Shown here one piece after another: positions 25,072-33,829 of a stretch of 64,000 nucleotides of DNA (position 1 is the first letter of the stretch; the number at the start of each line of letters is the position of its first letter). The stretch spans positions 1,605,001 through 1,669,000 of the forward strand of contig NZ_CP034443.1 in the NCBI RefSeq assembly GCF_003952365.1, given 5' to 3'. This stretch comes from Mesorhizobium sp. M9A.F.Ca.ET.002.03.1.2. GTDB lineage: Bacteria > Pseudomonadota > Alphaproteobacteria > Rhizobiales > Rhizobiaceae. The translations under genes were made by a program, and so were the position numbers. The notes beneath the pieces were generated by a model that saw nothing but the letters and a program-made list of their open reading frames with translations, was not told where the DNA came from and did no database searches.

Positions 25072-26004
25072 TCATTCCTGCGCATACAGCAGCCGCGTTG
25101 TCGTCGCCGTCGACAGGCTGCGCTGGATCAGCGCCTCGACATGGTCGTTGCGCTGGCGCGCGCTGTCGGCGCCCATCACCACGAGGATGAGCCGGCGGCC
25201 GTCGGCGTCGTAGGAGGTGACGATGTTGAAGCCGGAGGCTCGGATATAGCCTGTCTTGATGCCGTTGACGCCGCGGACGCGGCCGAGCATGTCGTTGTGG
25301 CCGCGCACCAGCCTGCCCCGGAACATGAAGTCGCTTTCGGAGAAATAGTGGAAATGCTGCGGGAAGCGGGCGCGCAGCGCCATGCCGAGCACCGCCATGT
25401 CGCGCGCCGTCGTCTGCTGGACGCCGTCCGGCAGGCCCGAAGCGTTGCGGAAGACGGTGCTGCGCATGCCGATCTGGCGCGCCCTGGCGGTCATCGTCGC
25501 GGCGAACGCGTCTTCGCTGCCGCCGAGATATTCGGCGACGGCGACCGCCACGTCATTGGCCGATTTGACGACGATCGCCCGGATCGCCGTTTCGACATCG
25601 ATCGTCTCGCCGCGCCTGAAGCGCAGCTTGGTCGGCGGCTGCCCGGCGGCGTTGGCCGAGACCGGGATTGGCGTTGCCTTGCTGACGCGGCCTGAATCCA
25701 GCGCCTCGAACAGCAGGTAGAGCGTCATCATCTTGGTTAGCGACGCCGGATAGCGCGGCGCCGTCGAATTGACTTCGTACAGCGTCTTGCCGCTGCTGCC
25801 ATCGATGACGACAGCCGCATATTTCTGCGGCGCCGCCGGCACCGCCAGCATGGTCTCCGGCGGCGTCGTCGTGCAGCCGGCGACAAACAGCAGCAGCGCA
25901 AGTGCGGCGGCAAATCTCGGGGTGAGCGGAAGGAGGCGCAGTTTGGACAAGATGGGTCTGAACGCAAGCTGTTGCTGAAACGGACGGAAACTAGCGTAAC
26001 CCAT
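25072..26004 (-). CDS. D-alanyl-D-alanine carboxypeptidase lipoprotein (peptidase S11)
   Basis: 310 residues. A hydrophobic N-terminus ends in a lipobox (LLFVAGC, Cys44), implying an inner-membrane or periplasmic lipoprotein. Active-site motifs: SxxK (S88-L-T-K91 in YPASLTKMM), SxN (VVKSANDVAVA) and KTG (NGIKTGYIRAS). The family trims the terminal D-Ala of peptidoglycan pentapeptides. The N-terminal region before the hydrophobic core is long, so a start nearer residue 20 is possible. The following ORF is divergent. Confidence 0.9.
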   Translation of the reverse strand: MGYASFRPFQQQLAFRPILSKLRLLPLTPRFAAALALLLFVAGCTTTPPETMLAVPAAPQKYAAVVIDGSSGKTLYEVNSTAPRYPASLTKMMTLYLLFEALDSGRVSKATPIPVSANAAGQPPTKLRFRRGETIDVETAIRAIVVKSANDVAVAVAEYLGGSEDAFAATMTARARQIGMRSTVFRNASGLPDGVQQTTARDMAVLGMALRARFPQHFHYFSESDFMFRGRLVRGHNDMLGRVRGVNGIKTGYIRASGFNIVTSYDADGRRLILVVMGADSARQRNDHVEALIQRSLSTATTTRLLYAQE

Positions 26005-26175
26005 TGGCGCCGTCCATTTGGTTAACCACTGGCCGAGCGCGGGAGCATCGCCTGTCCACAGATCCTAAGACGGGCCGGCGCTGCGCAGGTCCTGGCGCGG
26101 AAAATGCCGGCTGCCCGGCTTGCGCAAGCGGGCGGAGCGCGTTTTGCTGGCGTCGACAGAATCAGCAGGTGCGCC

Positions 26176-27282
26176 ATGGACGCGATCACGATCAAGGCAA
26201 AGGGCATTTCGGTAACGGTCGATCTCACCGTCGGCCATCTCGCCGACATGGCGGTCGATATCGACGGGCGCCGGCTGCGCCCGCTGCATCGCGCGCCCTG
26301 GATCGACGAGCCGCGCGAGACGCTGCCGCAGGACCTGCCCGCCGGCACCGTTCGCCTGTCCGGCGATTTTCTCTGCGCGCCGTTTTCGCGCAGCGATGTC
26401 GAGGCGGCCCCCCTGCATGGCTGGCCGGCCAACAGCCGCTGGGATGTCGTCGACAGCGAGGCGATCGCCGATGGCTGGCGGGCTGTCTTCAGGCTGCGGC
26501 ACAAGGTCATGGGCGCGATGGTCGACAAGATCCTCACCCTGCGCGACGGCCATCCCTTTCTCTATCAGGAGCATGTCTTGTCCGGCGGTTCGGGCGCGAT
26601 CTCCGTCGCCCATCATCCGATGACGGTGATGAAGGACGGTGGCAGGCTCGCCTTTTCGCCGAAGCGGTTGGCGGCAACGCCTGACGATCCGCTGGAGCCC
26701 GATCCGGCCCGCGGCCGTTTCCTGCTTGCCTATCCCGCGCGTTCCGCCGACCTGACGCGCTTTCCCGCCGCCGGTGGCGGCACGCTCGACCTGACCGACT
26801 ATCGGATGGATCAGAGCCGGGAGGATTTCGTCACGCTGGTCGAGGCCGATCATGGCGGGCCGGGCTGGACCGCGGTGGCGCGCCAGGCGGAAGCCGATCT
26901 GGTGCTGGTTCTGAAGAACCCGGCCGAACTGCCGGTCACCATGCTGTGGGTCAGCAATGGCGGGCGCGATTACGCGCCGTGGGGCGGCCGCCATCGCGGC
27001 GTGCTCGGCATCGAGGACGGCCGCACGGCGCTCGGCCATGCGGCATCGCTGGGCGACAACTGGCTGAAGCGGGAAGGCGTGGCGACCGCCTTTGCCCTTG
27101 GCGAAGGCCGCGATGTCTCGTTCCACCATGTGATCGGCGCTGTGCCCTTATCCGGCGGCGAGCCGCCGCGCGATATCGCAACCGCGCAGGGCCATATGCG
27201 CATCCTGGCGGCCGACGGTTCGACGCCGGACGTCGCTTTCGACAGCGATTTCCTGCGGATAGGCATGTCGGTTCCTGCTTGA
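26176..27282 (+). CDS. Galactose-mutarotase-like fold protein
   Basis: 368 residues from the ATG at 26176. The pattern of aldose-epimerase-like beta-sandwich proteins is present: HLADMAVDIDGRRLRPLHRAPW near the start, LSGDFLCAPFS, LHGWPANSRWDVV, VAHHPMTVMKDGG and TMLWVSNGGRDYAPWGGRHRGVLGIE. No strict catalytic His/Glu pair of GalM could be fixed. It likely binds or epimerises a sugar in the cytosol. No clear operon partner; a long palindrome follows directly. Confidence 0.65.
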   Translation: MDAITIKAKGISVTVDLTVGHLADMAVDIDGRRLRPLHRAPWIDEPRETLPQDLPAGTVRLSGDFLCAPFSRSDVEAAPLHGWPANSRWDVVDSEAIADGWRAVFRLRHKVMGAMVDKILTLRDGHPFLYQEHVLSGGSGAISVAHHPMTVMKDGGRLAFSPKRLAATPDDPLEPDPARGRFLLAYPARSADLTRFPAAGGGTLDLTDYRMDQSREDFVTLVEADHGGPGWTAVARQAEADLVLVLKNPAELPVTMLWVSNGGRDYAPWGGRHRGVLGIEDGRTALGHAASLGDNWLKREGVATAFALGEGRDVSFHHVIGAVPLSGGEPPRDIATAQGHMRILAADGSTPDVAFDSDFLRIGMSVPA

Positions 27283-27296
27283 GCGCTCGCCTCCCA

Positions 27297-27486
27297 CCTT
27301 CGTCATCCCAGGGCGGAGCAGGAGCGAAGCGACGTCGCGAAGACCCTGGGATCCATGCCGTGACATCAGCCGAGGAATGCGGCGGAATAGAATTCTGCAC
27401 CGCTGCGGCGCCCTGATGTTACGGCATGGATCCTGGGGTCTGTGCTGCGTCGCTTCGCTCCTTGCTCCGCCCCAGGATGACGAAGG
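27297..27486. repeat. 190-bp near-perfect palindromic intergenic repeat
   Basis: A long inverted repeat. The left arm begins CCTTCGTCATCCCAGGGCGG and the complement of the right arm begins CCTTCGTCATCCTGGGGCGG. Similarity continues through GGAGCGAAGCGACG, CCATGCCGT and ACATCAG to a centre near GAATTC (about 27391). Arms are about 90 bp. It sits between the mutarotase-like and kinase genes and could fold into a large cruciform or hairpin. It fits the class of dispersed rhizobial palindromes. Confidence 0.75.
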
Positions 27487-27642
27487 GAGGATCGTTTCGG
27501 CCAATCTCGAAGGGTGCGATTTGCCAACGGACGGTCAAAACTTCTGCGTCGAGGAACCAATCCCGGATTTGAAATTCCCGCGAACTATCGCCAAGATACG
27601 ATCGGAAACGCCCAGCCGGAAAGGCTCCGCAGAAAGGCTCCG

Positions 27643-28263
27643 ATGTCAGAGACCGCACATCTCGCCGCCACCATCTTCAAGCGCGCCGGCAAGGCGCGGC
27701 GCTTTGTCGTCGCCATCGCCGGTCCTCCGGGCGCCGGCAAGTCGGCGCTTTCGGCCCGCCTGCATGAGCTGCTGCCGGAAGGCGCTGCGGAAGTCGTGCC
27801 GATGGATGGTTTCCACTACGACGATGTCGTGCTCGAGCAGCGCGGCCTGCGCGCGCGAAAGGGCGCTCCGGAGACCTTTGACTTCGCCGGCTTCGAAACC
27901 TTGCTGAAGCGCATCCGCGCGGCCGAACCCGACATCGCCATTCCGGTGTTCGACCGCAGCATGGAGTTGTCGCGCGCCGCCGCCTCGATCGTCGCCGCCG
28001 AGACCAAGTTCATCCTGGTCGAAGGCAATTACCTGCTGCTTGACGAGGAACCGTGGTCGCGGCTGGCGCCGCTGTTCGATTTCTCGATTTTCGTCGACGT
28101 GCCGCGCGCCGAGCTCGAGCGCCGGCTGCTTGAACGATGGCACGAGCATGGCCGCTCCGACGAGGACGCCCGCGCCTGGATCGCCTCCAACGACATGCCC
28201 AATATCGACCGCGTGCTTGCCCGCCGCCGGCCTGCCGATCTGGTGATCGGCGATCACGCCTGA
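27643..28263 (+). CDS. Nucleoside/carbohydrate kinase (PRK/uridine kinase-like P-loop)
   Basis: 206 residues from the ATG at 27643 (AGAAAGG upstream). The Walker A motif AGPPGAGKSALSARL is near residue 26; a PMDGFHYDD substrate motif and a later GNYLLLDEEPW match the uridine-kinase/pantothenate-kinase-like fold. Sugar kinases such as FrcK from the fructose transporter operon are similar. The stop is followed by a 13-bp tandem repeat (TGATTTGCGGG twice, 28261-28284). The substrate is unknown. Confidence 0.8.
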   Translation: MSETAHLAATIFKRAGKARRFVVAIAGPPGAGKSALSARLHELLPEGAAEVVPMDGFHYDDVVLEQRGLRARKGAPETFDFAGFETLLKRIRAAEPDIAIPVFDRSMELSRAAASIVAAETKFILVEGNYLLLDEEPWSRLAPLFDFSIFVDVPRAELERRLLERWHEHGRSDEDARAWIASNDMPNIDRVLARRRPADLVIGDHA

Positions 28264-28362
28264 TTTGCGGGCCTGATTTGCGGGAGAGCGCCGCCGGAAC
28301 CTTAGGACTTTCCCACCGTTATGTCAGCTATGGCAATGATGCTGACATGAGGGAGCCGTCCG

Positions 28363-28767
28363 ATGGCAACCAAGGCAAGAAAGCCCGCGCCCGCCAAGGG
28401 CAGGGCAACTCGATCAAGGGCAACTGAATCCAAGACGATTCAGTCAAAGACGGGCGCCGGCCCGGCTGTCGCCGCGCGTTCCAAGGATGCGGCGAAGCCA
28501 ACCTTTGGCAAGGCGGCACCGAAGAAGGTGGTGCCGGCCGCAGCCAAGGCCGCGGCAAAACCCGCCCCAAAACCCGCCCCAAAACCCGCCAAGCCCAGGA
28601 AACCGGCATCCGGCGGCAGCTCCATGGCAGGCAGCGCAATGCGCACGGTCAAGGCGACAGCCAATGTCGCGGCCGGCGCTGTTGTCGCCACGGCCCGGGG
28701 CGCCGCGTCCCTTGCCGCCTCCGTCATGGGCAAGGGCGGCCCAAAAACCGGGGCCAAGGCAAAATAG
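28363..28767 (+). CDS. Histone H1-like Lys/Ala/Pro-rich protein
   Basis: 134 residues, mostly Lys, Ala and Pro, strongly basic. Residues about 63-76 consist of PAPKP repeats encoded by three tandem 12-bp units (CCCGCCCCAAAA type, 28559-28592). The C-terminal third (GSAMRTVKATANVAAGAVVATARGAASLAASVMGKGG) is a hydrophobic Ala/Val helix. Such proteins bind DNA nonspecifically in other bacteria. A convergent terminator-like hairpin follows. The call is based on composition only. Confidence 0.68.
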   Translation: MATKARKPAPAKGRATRSRATESKTIQSKTGAGPAVAARSKDAAKPTFGKAAPKKVVPAAAKAAAKPAPKPAPKPAKPRKPASGGSSMAGSAMRTVKATANVAAGAVVATARGAASLAASVMGKGGPKTGAKAK

Positions 28768-28790
28768 GCAGAGCCGCCCCGCGGCTCTGC
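28768..28790. terminator. GC-rich hairpin between convergent genes
   Basis: GCAGAGCCG (28768-28776), loop CCCCG, CGGCTCTGC (28782-28790): a perfect 9-bp stem between the stops of the histone-like gene and the convergent GST gene. No poly-U follows, so it may act as a weak bidirectional terminator. Confidence 0.55.
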
Positions 28791-28795
28791 CCGCG

Positions 28796-29500
28796 TTAGG
28801 CTCTCGCCGGAATGTTCAGGCCCCTTTGCACCGCCGGCCGGGCAAGGCCGCGCTCCAGCCATGCCGCGACATCGGGAAAATCGTCGAAGCCGACGAGTTC
28901 CCGGGCCTCATAGAAGCCGATCAAGTTGCGCACCCAGCCCAGCATCGAAATGTCGGCGATGGTGTAGTCGTCGTCCATGATCCAGCTGCGGCCCTTCAGC
29001 CTGGTCTCGAGCACGCCGATCAACCGCCGCGATTCGTCGCGATAGCGCTCCAGCGGGCGCTTGTCGGCGATCTCGCGCCCCGCGAATTTGTGGAAGAAGC
29101 CGACTTGGCCGAACATCGGTCCGATGAAGGCCATCTGGAAGAACACCCACTGGATCGTTTCGTAGCGCCGCGCCGGGTCGGCCGGAACCAGCTTGCCGGT
29201 CTTGTCGCTGAGATAGAGCAGGATGGCGCCGGATTCGAACAGCCCGATCGGCTTGCCGCCCGGGCCATTCGGGTCGATTATCGCCGGTATCTTGCCGTTG
29301 GGGTTCAGCGACAGGAATTCCGGCGTCCAGCTCTCGTTCTTGCCGATGTTCACCGCATGCGCCTCGTAGGGCAGGCCGAGTTCCTCCAGCGCGATCGACA
29401 CCTTCACCCCGTTCGGGGTCGTGGCCGAATAGAGCTGGATGCGGTCGGGATGGCTGGCCGGCCAGCGCGTGACGATCGGAAAGGCGGACAGGTTGGTCAT
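28796..29500 (-). CDS. Glutathione S-transferase (YfcG/YghU-like)
   Basis: 234 residues. The N-terminal thioredoxin-like domain (about 20-110) has the TTPNGVKVSIALEELGLPYE start, cis-Pro region NGKIPAIIDPNG and GLFESGAILLYLSDKTGKLVP, typical of disulfide-reductase-type bacterial GSTs (Nu class, YfcG/YghU). The C-terminal all-helical domain ends in DFPDVAAWLERGLARPAVQRGL. Cytosolic thiol redox or detoxification is expected. It lies about 78 bp after the NodE-like gene. Confidence 0.87.
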   Translation of the reverse strand: MTNLSAFPIVTRWPASHPDRIQLYSATTPNGVKVSIALEELGLPYEAHAVNIGKNESWTPEFLSLNPNGKIPAIIDPNGPGGKPIGLFESGAILLYLSDKTGKLVPADPARRYETIQWVFFQMAFIGPMFGQVGFFHKFAGREIADKRPLERYRDESRRLIGVLETRLKGRSWIMDDDYTIADISMLGWVRNLIGFYEARELVGFDDFPDVAAWLERGLARPAVQRGLNIPARA

Positions 29501-29578
29501 CGAAAACTCCTGGGGATTTTTGCGCGAATGCGCGGCGCACGAAAAGCCCGCCCTGTCGGGATGTGGATGAACCCGCGG

Positions 29579-30787
29579 TCAGACCGCCTTGAACGCCAGC
29601 ACCGCATTGGTGCCGCCGAAGGCGAAGCCGTTGCTGATCGCCGCGCGCACCTTGCGTTCGCGCGCCACGTTCGGCGTGATGTCGAGATCGCAATCGGCGT
29701 CGGTTTCGCGAAAATTGGCCGTCGGCGGCACGATGCCCTCGCGGATCGCCATCACGCAGGCGATCAGCTCCAGGGCGCCCGATGCGCCGAGGCAGTGGGC
29801 GTGCATCGATTTGGTCGAGGAGATCGAAAGTCTGTAGGCATGGTCGCCGAAGACGCGCTTGATCGCCGCCGTCTCGATCTGGTCGTTGGCCTTGGTGCCG
29901 GTGCCGTGCGCATTGACATAGTCGATGTCTTCCGGGTTTAGCCCGGCATCGACGAGGCAGAAGCGCATGGCCGCCTCCGGCCCTTCGATGGTCGGCGCGA
30001 CGATATCGGACGCATCGCCGGAAATGCCGGCGCCGGCAATTTCGGCCAGAATCGTGGCGCCGCGCGCCATGGCATGCTCGTAGGTTTCCAGCACAGCCAT
30101 GCCGGCGCCTTCGCCGAGCACCAGGCCCTGGCGATCGGCCGAAAACGGCCGGCACGTGTCGGGCGAGAGCACCCTGAGCGCCTCCCAGCCCTTCAGGACG
30201 CCCCAGACCAGCGGCGCATCGGTGCCGCCGGCGACCATGATATCGGCGCGGCCGAGCCTGATCTGGTCGACCGCCGATGCGATGGCGTGGTTGGACGAGG
30301 AGCAGGCGGAGGTGACGCCGAAGACCGGTCCGCGCAGGCCGAGATTCATGCTGACATGGCCGGCCGCGGCGCCCGGCATCACTTTCGGCACGGTGAAGAT
30401 GCCGGCTCGGCTTTTTCCTTCGAGCAGGATGGCGCGATAGCTCTCTTCGATCGCCTCCCAGCCGCAGACGCCGACGCCGACGATGGTGCCCATCCGGTAG
30501 GTGTTGGCCTCTTGCGGGGTCAATCCGGCCTGTTGCGCGGCTTCCCGCGCGGCGATCGTCGCCAGCAGGCTGAAGCGGTCCATCGACACGACCTGCTTGC
30601 GATCGATGCCGTGATCGGGAAGCGTCCTGATTTCGCAGCCGACCCTGATTTTCAGGTCATGCAGCTCCGAATTGACGATTGGGCCGATGGCCGAGCGGCC
30701 GGCGCGCATCTCACCCCAGATCGCGGGCGCATTGGTGCCGAGCCCGCATAGGCCGCCGATGCCGGTAATGACGACGCGCTTGTGCAT
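29579..30787 (-). CDS. NodE-like beta-ketoacyl-ACP synthase
   Basis: 402 residues. A KAS II-type condensing enzyme with catalytic Cys162 in [13 protein letters not shown], His in [11 protein letters not shown] and His in [14 protein letters not shown]. Similarity to rhizobial NodE is high throughout, including the start ([42 protein letters not shown]) and the end ([16 protein letters not shown]). NodE elongates or unsaturates the acyl chain of Nod factors; here no other nod genes are nearby. The stop of the ACP gene abuts this ATG, so the two are co-translated. Confidence 0.85.
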   Translation of the reverse strand: MHKRVVITGIGGLCGLGTNAPAIWGEMRAGRSAIGPIVNSELHDLKIRVGCEIRTLPDHGIDRKQVVSMDRFSLLATIAAREAAQQAGLTPQEANTYRMGTIVGVGVCGWEAIEESYRAILLEGKSRAGIFTVPKVMPGAAAGHVSMNLGLRGPVFGVTSACSSSNHAIASAVDQIRLGRADIMVAGGTDAPLVWGVLKGWEALRVLSPDTCRPFSADRQGLVLGEGAGMAVLETYEHAMARGATILAEIAGAGISGDASDIVAPTIEGPEAAMRFCLVDAGLNPEDIDYVNAHGTGTKANDQIETAAIKRVFGDHAYRLSISSTKSMHAHCLGASGALELIACVMAIREGIVPPTANFRETDADCDLDITPNVARERKVRAAISNGFAFGGTNAVLAFKAV

Positions 30788-31045
30788 TCAATCAGGCTTT
30801 TTCGCGATCAGCGCGCGAACCGCCTCGACCATATCGCCGACGTTCTTCAGGTTGCTCCAGGCATCGACCGTGTTCATCTCGATCTCGATGCCATACTGTT
30901 CCTCGAGATCGAAGATGATCTCCGTCAGTTCCAGCGAATGGATGCCAAGTGAGGTCAGCTCGGTATTGGTGGTGATTTCTTCGCCACCGGGTTCGGCATG
31001 AGCCTTGATCTTCGCGATAATGTCCTTTGCCAGCTGGTCAGCCAT
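30788..31045 (-). CDS. NodF-like acyl carrier protein
   Basis: 85 residues. The phosphopantetheine site is Ser37 in TSLGIHSLEL. The flanking sequence LTEIIFDLEEQYGIEIEMNTVDAWSNLKNVGDMVEAVRALI matches rhizobial NodF (IEMNTAEAWSDLQNVGD) much more closely than housekeeping AcpP. It directly precedes the NodE-like synthase, the same order as nodFE. The pair probably makes a specialised fatty acyl chain for a lipid. Confidence 0.85.
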   Translation of the reverse strand: MADQLAKDIIAKIKAHAEPGGEEITTNTELTSLGIHSLELTEIIFDLEEQYGIEIEMNTVDAWSNLKNVGDMVEAVRALIAKKPD

Positions 31046-31224
31046 TCGGTTCCTTCCCCAACCTTGTCGTTTCCCGACGCCAACTGATCAGCGCCTCTTT
31101 TTTCCCCGGCTTCGAATTGTCATCGTCGCCTTTATCCCGCCAGGCGCTGCGTGACCGTACCAAGATGGCTCCTCTATAGAAACCGAAACGCTGTCAAGCA
31201 ACAAGCTATATATCGACAAAGCCA

Positions 31225-31301
31225 CCGGTGTGGTGGATTTGAGGTTCCTACCACTTTGATGGCACCAGCGTTTAGGAACCTCAAATCCAAAACCACACCG
31301 G
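31225..31301. repeat. Palindromic element 1 upstream of ureD
   Basis: Left arm 31225-31250 begins CCGGTGTGGTGGATTTGAGG; right arm 31273-31301 ends in ACCACACCGG. The 26-bp left arm pairs perfectly with the right except for 3 extra bases in the right arm. Loop about 22 nt. It lies in the gap between the divergent nodF-like and ureD genes. Confidence 0.75.
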
Positions 31302-31317
31302 GATTCAACAAGTTGCT

Positions 31318-31386
31318 CATGTGGCAAATCCGAAATTCGTTCGTTACGCTGCTCCAAAGTGATACGAATTTCGGATTTGCCATATG
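31318..31386. repeat. Palindromic element 2 containing the ureD start codon
   Basis: Left arm 31318-31340 (starts CATGTGGCAAATCCG) and right arm 31364-31386 (ends GGATTTGCCATATG) pair at 22 of 23 positions around a 23-nt loop. The final ATG of the right arm is the ureD start. No Shine-Dalgarno sequence precedes it, and the hairpin would hide the start in RNA. Confidence 0.75.
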
Positions 31387-32250
31387 AGTGTGCTTAACGT
31401 TGGCGACGTGGACACGATCGAACATGACCTGACCTTTGCGCCGCCGGCCCAGCGCGTCGCCGGATTGGCGCAGCTCGGCTGCGACAGGAAGGGCGGCCGC
31501 ACGCATCTTCGGCGCCTCTATCAGGATGGTTCCGCCAAGATCCGCATGCCGGCAGTCTCGGCCGACCCGCTCGAAGCCGTCTTGATCAACACCGCCGGCG
31601 GGCTGACCGGCGGCGACCGCCTCGGCTGGGAGATCGATGTCGGCGCCGGCACCTCCGTCTCTATCACGACGCAGGCCTGCGAGAAGGTCTACCGCGCCGC
31701 ATCCGATCGCGCCGAAGTGCGGGTGAAGCTGACGGTCGGCGCTGGCGGCCGAATCGCCTGGCTGCCGCAGGAAACCATTGTCTTTGATCGATCGGCCTTC
31801 GCCCGTAGGCTCGACCTGGAGCTTGCTGCCGGTGCCGAGGCGCTGGTGCTCGAGGCGACCGTCTTCGGCCGCCTCGCCATGGGCGAAGGCGCGGCGGATG
31901 GCAATTTCCATGACCGCTGGCGGGTCAGCCAGGACGGTGCGCTCGTTCATGCCGAGGATTTCCGCATCGGGCCCGGCATTGCAGCCACTCTCAGCCGTTC
32001 CGCGGTGGCCGGCGGCGCCATCGCCATGGCGACGGTGCTGATGATCTCACCGCGGGGGGAGGCTCTGCTCGATCCGGTCCGGGACATTATCGGCGGCCGG
32101 GGCGACGCCAGTGTCTGGAGCGTGAGAAAATCTGGCAAGCTTCTTGCGAGGCTGTTTGCCGAGGACGGCTACCAGCTCCGCAAGCGGCTGGTTCCGCTCG
32201 TCGAATTGCTCAACGGACGGGCGGGTCTGCCCAAATTATGGTCACTCTGA
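31384..32250 (+). CDS. ureD: Urease accessory protein UreD
   Basis: 288 residues. UreD signatures: [58 protein letters not shown] and [12 protein letters not shown]. UreD forms the UreDFG chaperone that delivers Ni to apo-urease. It starts at ATG 31384 inside a palindrome; no better start with a ribosome-binding site is seen nearby. It is the first gene of the urease locus, followed 43 bp later by ureA. Confidence 0.92.
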   Translation: MSVLNVGDVDTIEHDLTFAPPAQRVAGLAQLGCDRKGGRTHLRRLYQDGSAKIRMPAVSADPLEAVLINTAGGLTGGDRLGWEIDVGAGTSVSITTQACEKVYRAASDRAEVRVKLTVGAGGRIAWLPQETIVFDRSAFARRLDLELAAGAEALVLEATVFGRLAMGEGAADGNFHDRWRVSQDGALVHAEDFRIGPGIAATLSRSAVAGGAIAMATVLMISPRGEALLDPVRDIIGGRGDASVWSVRKSGKLLARLFAEDGYQLRKRLVPLVELLNGRAGLPKLWSL

Positions 32251-32293
32251 TTGCGATCATGTCACACGTGATTGCGCCATTCCAGGGAAACGC

Positions 32294-32596
32294 ATGAACC
32301 TGACGCCAAGGGAAAAGGACAAGCTGCTCATCGCCATGGCAGCACACGTGGCGCGCAAGCGGCTCGAACGCGGCGTCAAGCTCAATCACCCGGAGGCGAT
32401 CGCGCTGATCACCGACTTTGTCGTCGAGGGCGCCCGCGACGGCCGCCCGGTCGCCGAGCTGATGGAGGCCGGCGCCCATGTCGTCACCCGCGCGCAGGTG
32501 ATGGAGGGCATTGCCGAGATGATCCACGACGTCCAGGTCGAGGCGACGTTTCCAGACGGGACCAAGCTGGTGACCGTGCACGAACCGATACGGTGA
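32294..32596 (+). CDS. ureA: Urease gamma subunit
   Basis: 100 residues, standard length. [50 protein letters not shown] is the canonical gamma-subunit sequence, continuing [31 protein letters not shown]. It forms the (alpha-beta-gamma)3 urease with UreB and UreC, hydrolysing urea to ammonia and carbamate in the cytosol. Confidence 0.96.
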   Translation: MNLTPREKDKLLIAMAAHVARKRLERGVKLNHPEAIALITDFVVEGARDGRPVAELMEAGAHVVTRAQVMEGIAEMIHDVQVEATFPDGTKLVTVHEPIR

Positions 32597-32606
32597 GGAG
32601 AGGAAA

Positions 32607-32864
32607 ATGCTTGAGCTGCGCCCCAACTGCGAATGTTGCGACAAGGACCTGCCGCCAGAGGCGACGGATGCGCGGATCTGCACCTTCGAGTGCACCTTCT
32701 GCGCCGAGTGCGTGGAACATGTGCTGGGTGGCGTTTGTCCGAACTGCGGCGGTGATTTCGCACCGCGTCCGATCCGGCCGGCGGCGATGCTGAAGAAATA
32801 TCCCGCCTCGCCAAAGCGCGTCCTCAAGGCCGAAGGCTGCGGCCCGGCCCGCAAGGCCGCGTGA
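32607..32864 (+). CDS. DUF1272 Cys-rich protein
   Basis: 85 residues from ATG 32607 (GAGGAGAGG upstream). LELRPNCECCDKDLPPEATDARICTFECTFCAECVEHVLGGVCPNCGGDF is the DUF1272 signature with several C-x-x-C pairs, likely one or two zinc sites. Function unknown. It is co-transcribed with urease genes (10 bp after ureA). Confidence 0.88.
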   Translation: MLELRPNCECCDKDLPPEATDARICTFECTFCAECVEHVLGGVCPNCGGDFAPRPIRPAAMLKKYPASPKRVLKAEGCGPARKAA

Positions 32865-32895
32865 CGGCACGATCCCGACAACGGAAGGCATATCG

Positions 32896-33489
32896 ATGAT
32901 ATCAGCTCCGATCAAACGCACGTTCCTCTCGGCGATCCTGCTTGTCGCCGCCGCAATGCCCGCCCATGCCCATGTCGGCATCGGCACGGCCTCATCCTTC
33001 ACATCAGGCTTCATGCATCCGCTCTCCGGCATCGACCACGTGACGGTAATGATCGCGGTCGGGTTGTGGGCGGCGCTCAAGGGCGGCAAGGCGGTTGTTG
33101 CCTGGCCGCTCGCCTTCGTCGGCGTCATGCTGGCGGGCGGTACGCTCGGCATGCTGCAGGTGCCGGTGCCGTTCGTCGAACCGGGCATACTGGCGTCCGT
33201 CATGGTGCTGGGACTGCTGGTCGCGCTCGAGGTCGATCTTCCCGTCTCGGTCGGCGTCGCCATGATCGGCGTGTTCGCGATGTTCCACGGTCACGCCCAC
33301 GGCACCGAGGTGCCCGAAAACGCCGGCGGGCTCGACTATATGGCCGGCTTTGCCATTGCCACCGCGCTGCTCCATGCCGTCGGCATCTCTGCCAGCCTTG
33401 GCGTTGGTGTCAGATTCCCAGGCCTTGCCCGCGCCGCTGGCGGCGCCTGTGCCGCCGTTGGTGCCGGCCTCGTCTTCGGCGTCCTGTGA
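32896..33489 (+). CDS. ureJ: HupE/UreJ-family membrane metal permease
   Basis: 197 residues with a signal-like N-terminus cleaved after [37 protein letters not shown] carries the HPxxGxDH metal motif and [16 protein letters not shown] a second His cluster. About six helices. UreJ/HupE proteins import Ni for urease or hydrogenase. Position between ureA and ureB fits a urease nickel supply role. Confidence 0.87.
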   Translation: MISAPIKRTFLSAILLVAAAMPAHAHVGIGTASSFTSGFMHPLSGIDHVTVMIAVGLWAALKGGKAVVAWPLAFVGVMLAGGTLGMLQVPVPFVEPGILASVMVLGLLVALEVDLPVSVGVAMIGVFAMFHGHAHGTEVPENAGGLDYMAGFAIATALLHAVGISASLGVGVRFPGLARAAGGACAAVGAGLVFGVL

Positions 33490-33497
33490 GGTTGGCA

Positions 33498-33803
33498 ATG
33501 ATCCCGGGCGAAGTCATCACCGCGAATGGCGAGATCGAACTGAACAAGGGCCAGCCGACCGTCACCATGAAAGTGGCCAACAGCGGCGACCGGCCGATCC
33601 AGGTCGGCAGCCACTACCACTTCTTCGAAACCAATGAGGGGTTGAAATTCGATCGCGACAAGGCGCGGGGCATGCGCCTCGACATCGCCGCCGGCACGGC
33701 GATGCGCTTCGAGCCCGGCCAGGAACGCGACGTCACCTTGGTGCCGCTCGGCGGCAAGCGCGAGGTCTACGGGTTTCAGCAGAAGATCATGGGCGCGCTG
33801 TGA
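33498..33803 (+). CDS. ureB: Urease beta subunit
   Basis: 101 residues from ATG 33498 (GAGG upstream). [68 protein letters not shown] are canonical. It packs with UreA and UreC. Two minus-strand genes then separate it from ureC. Confidence 0.95.
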   Translation: MIPGEVITANGEIELNKGQPTVTMKVANSGDRPIQVGSHYHFFETNEGLKFDRDKARGMRLDIAAGTAMRFEPGQERDVTLVPLGGKREVYGFQQKIMGAL

Positions 33804-33829
33804 GATCCAAGGCGTCGAGCAATTTCGGC

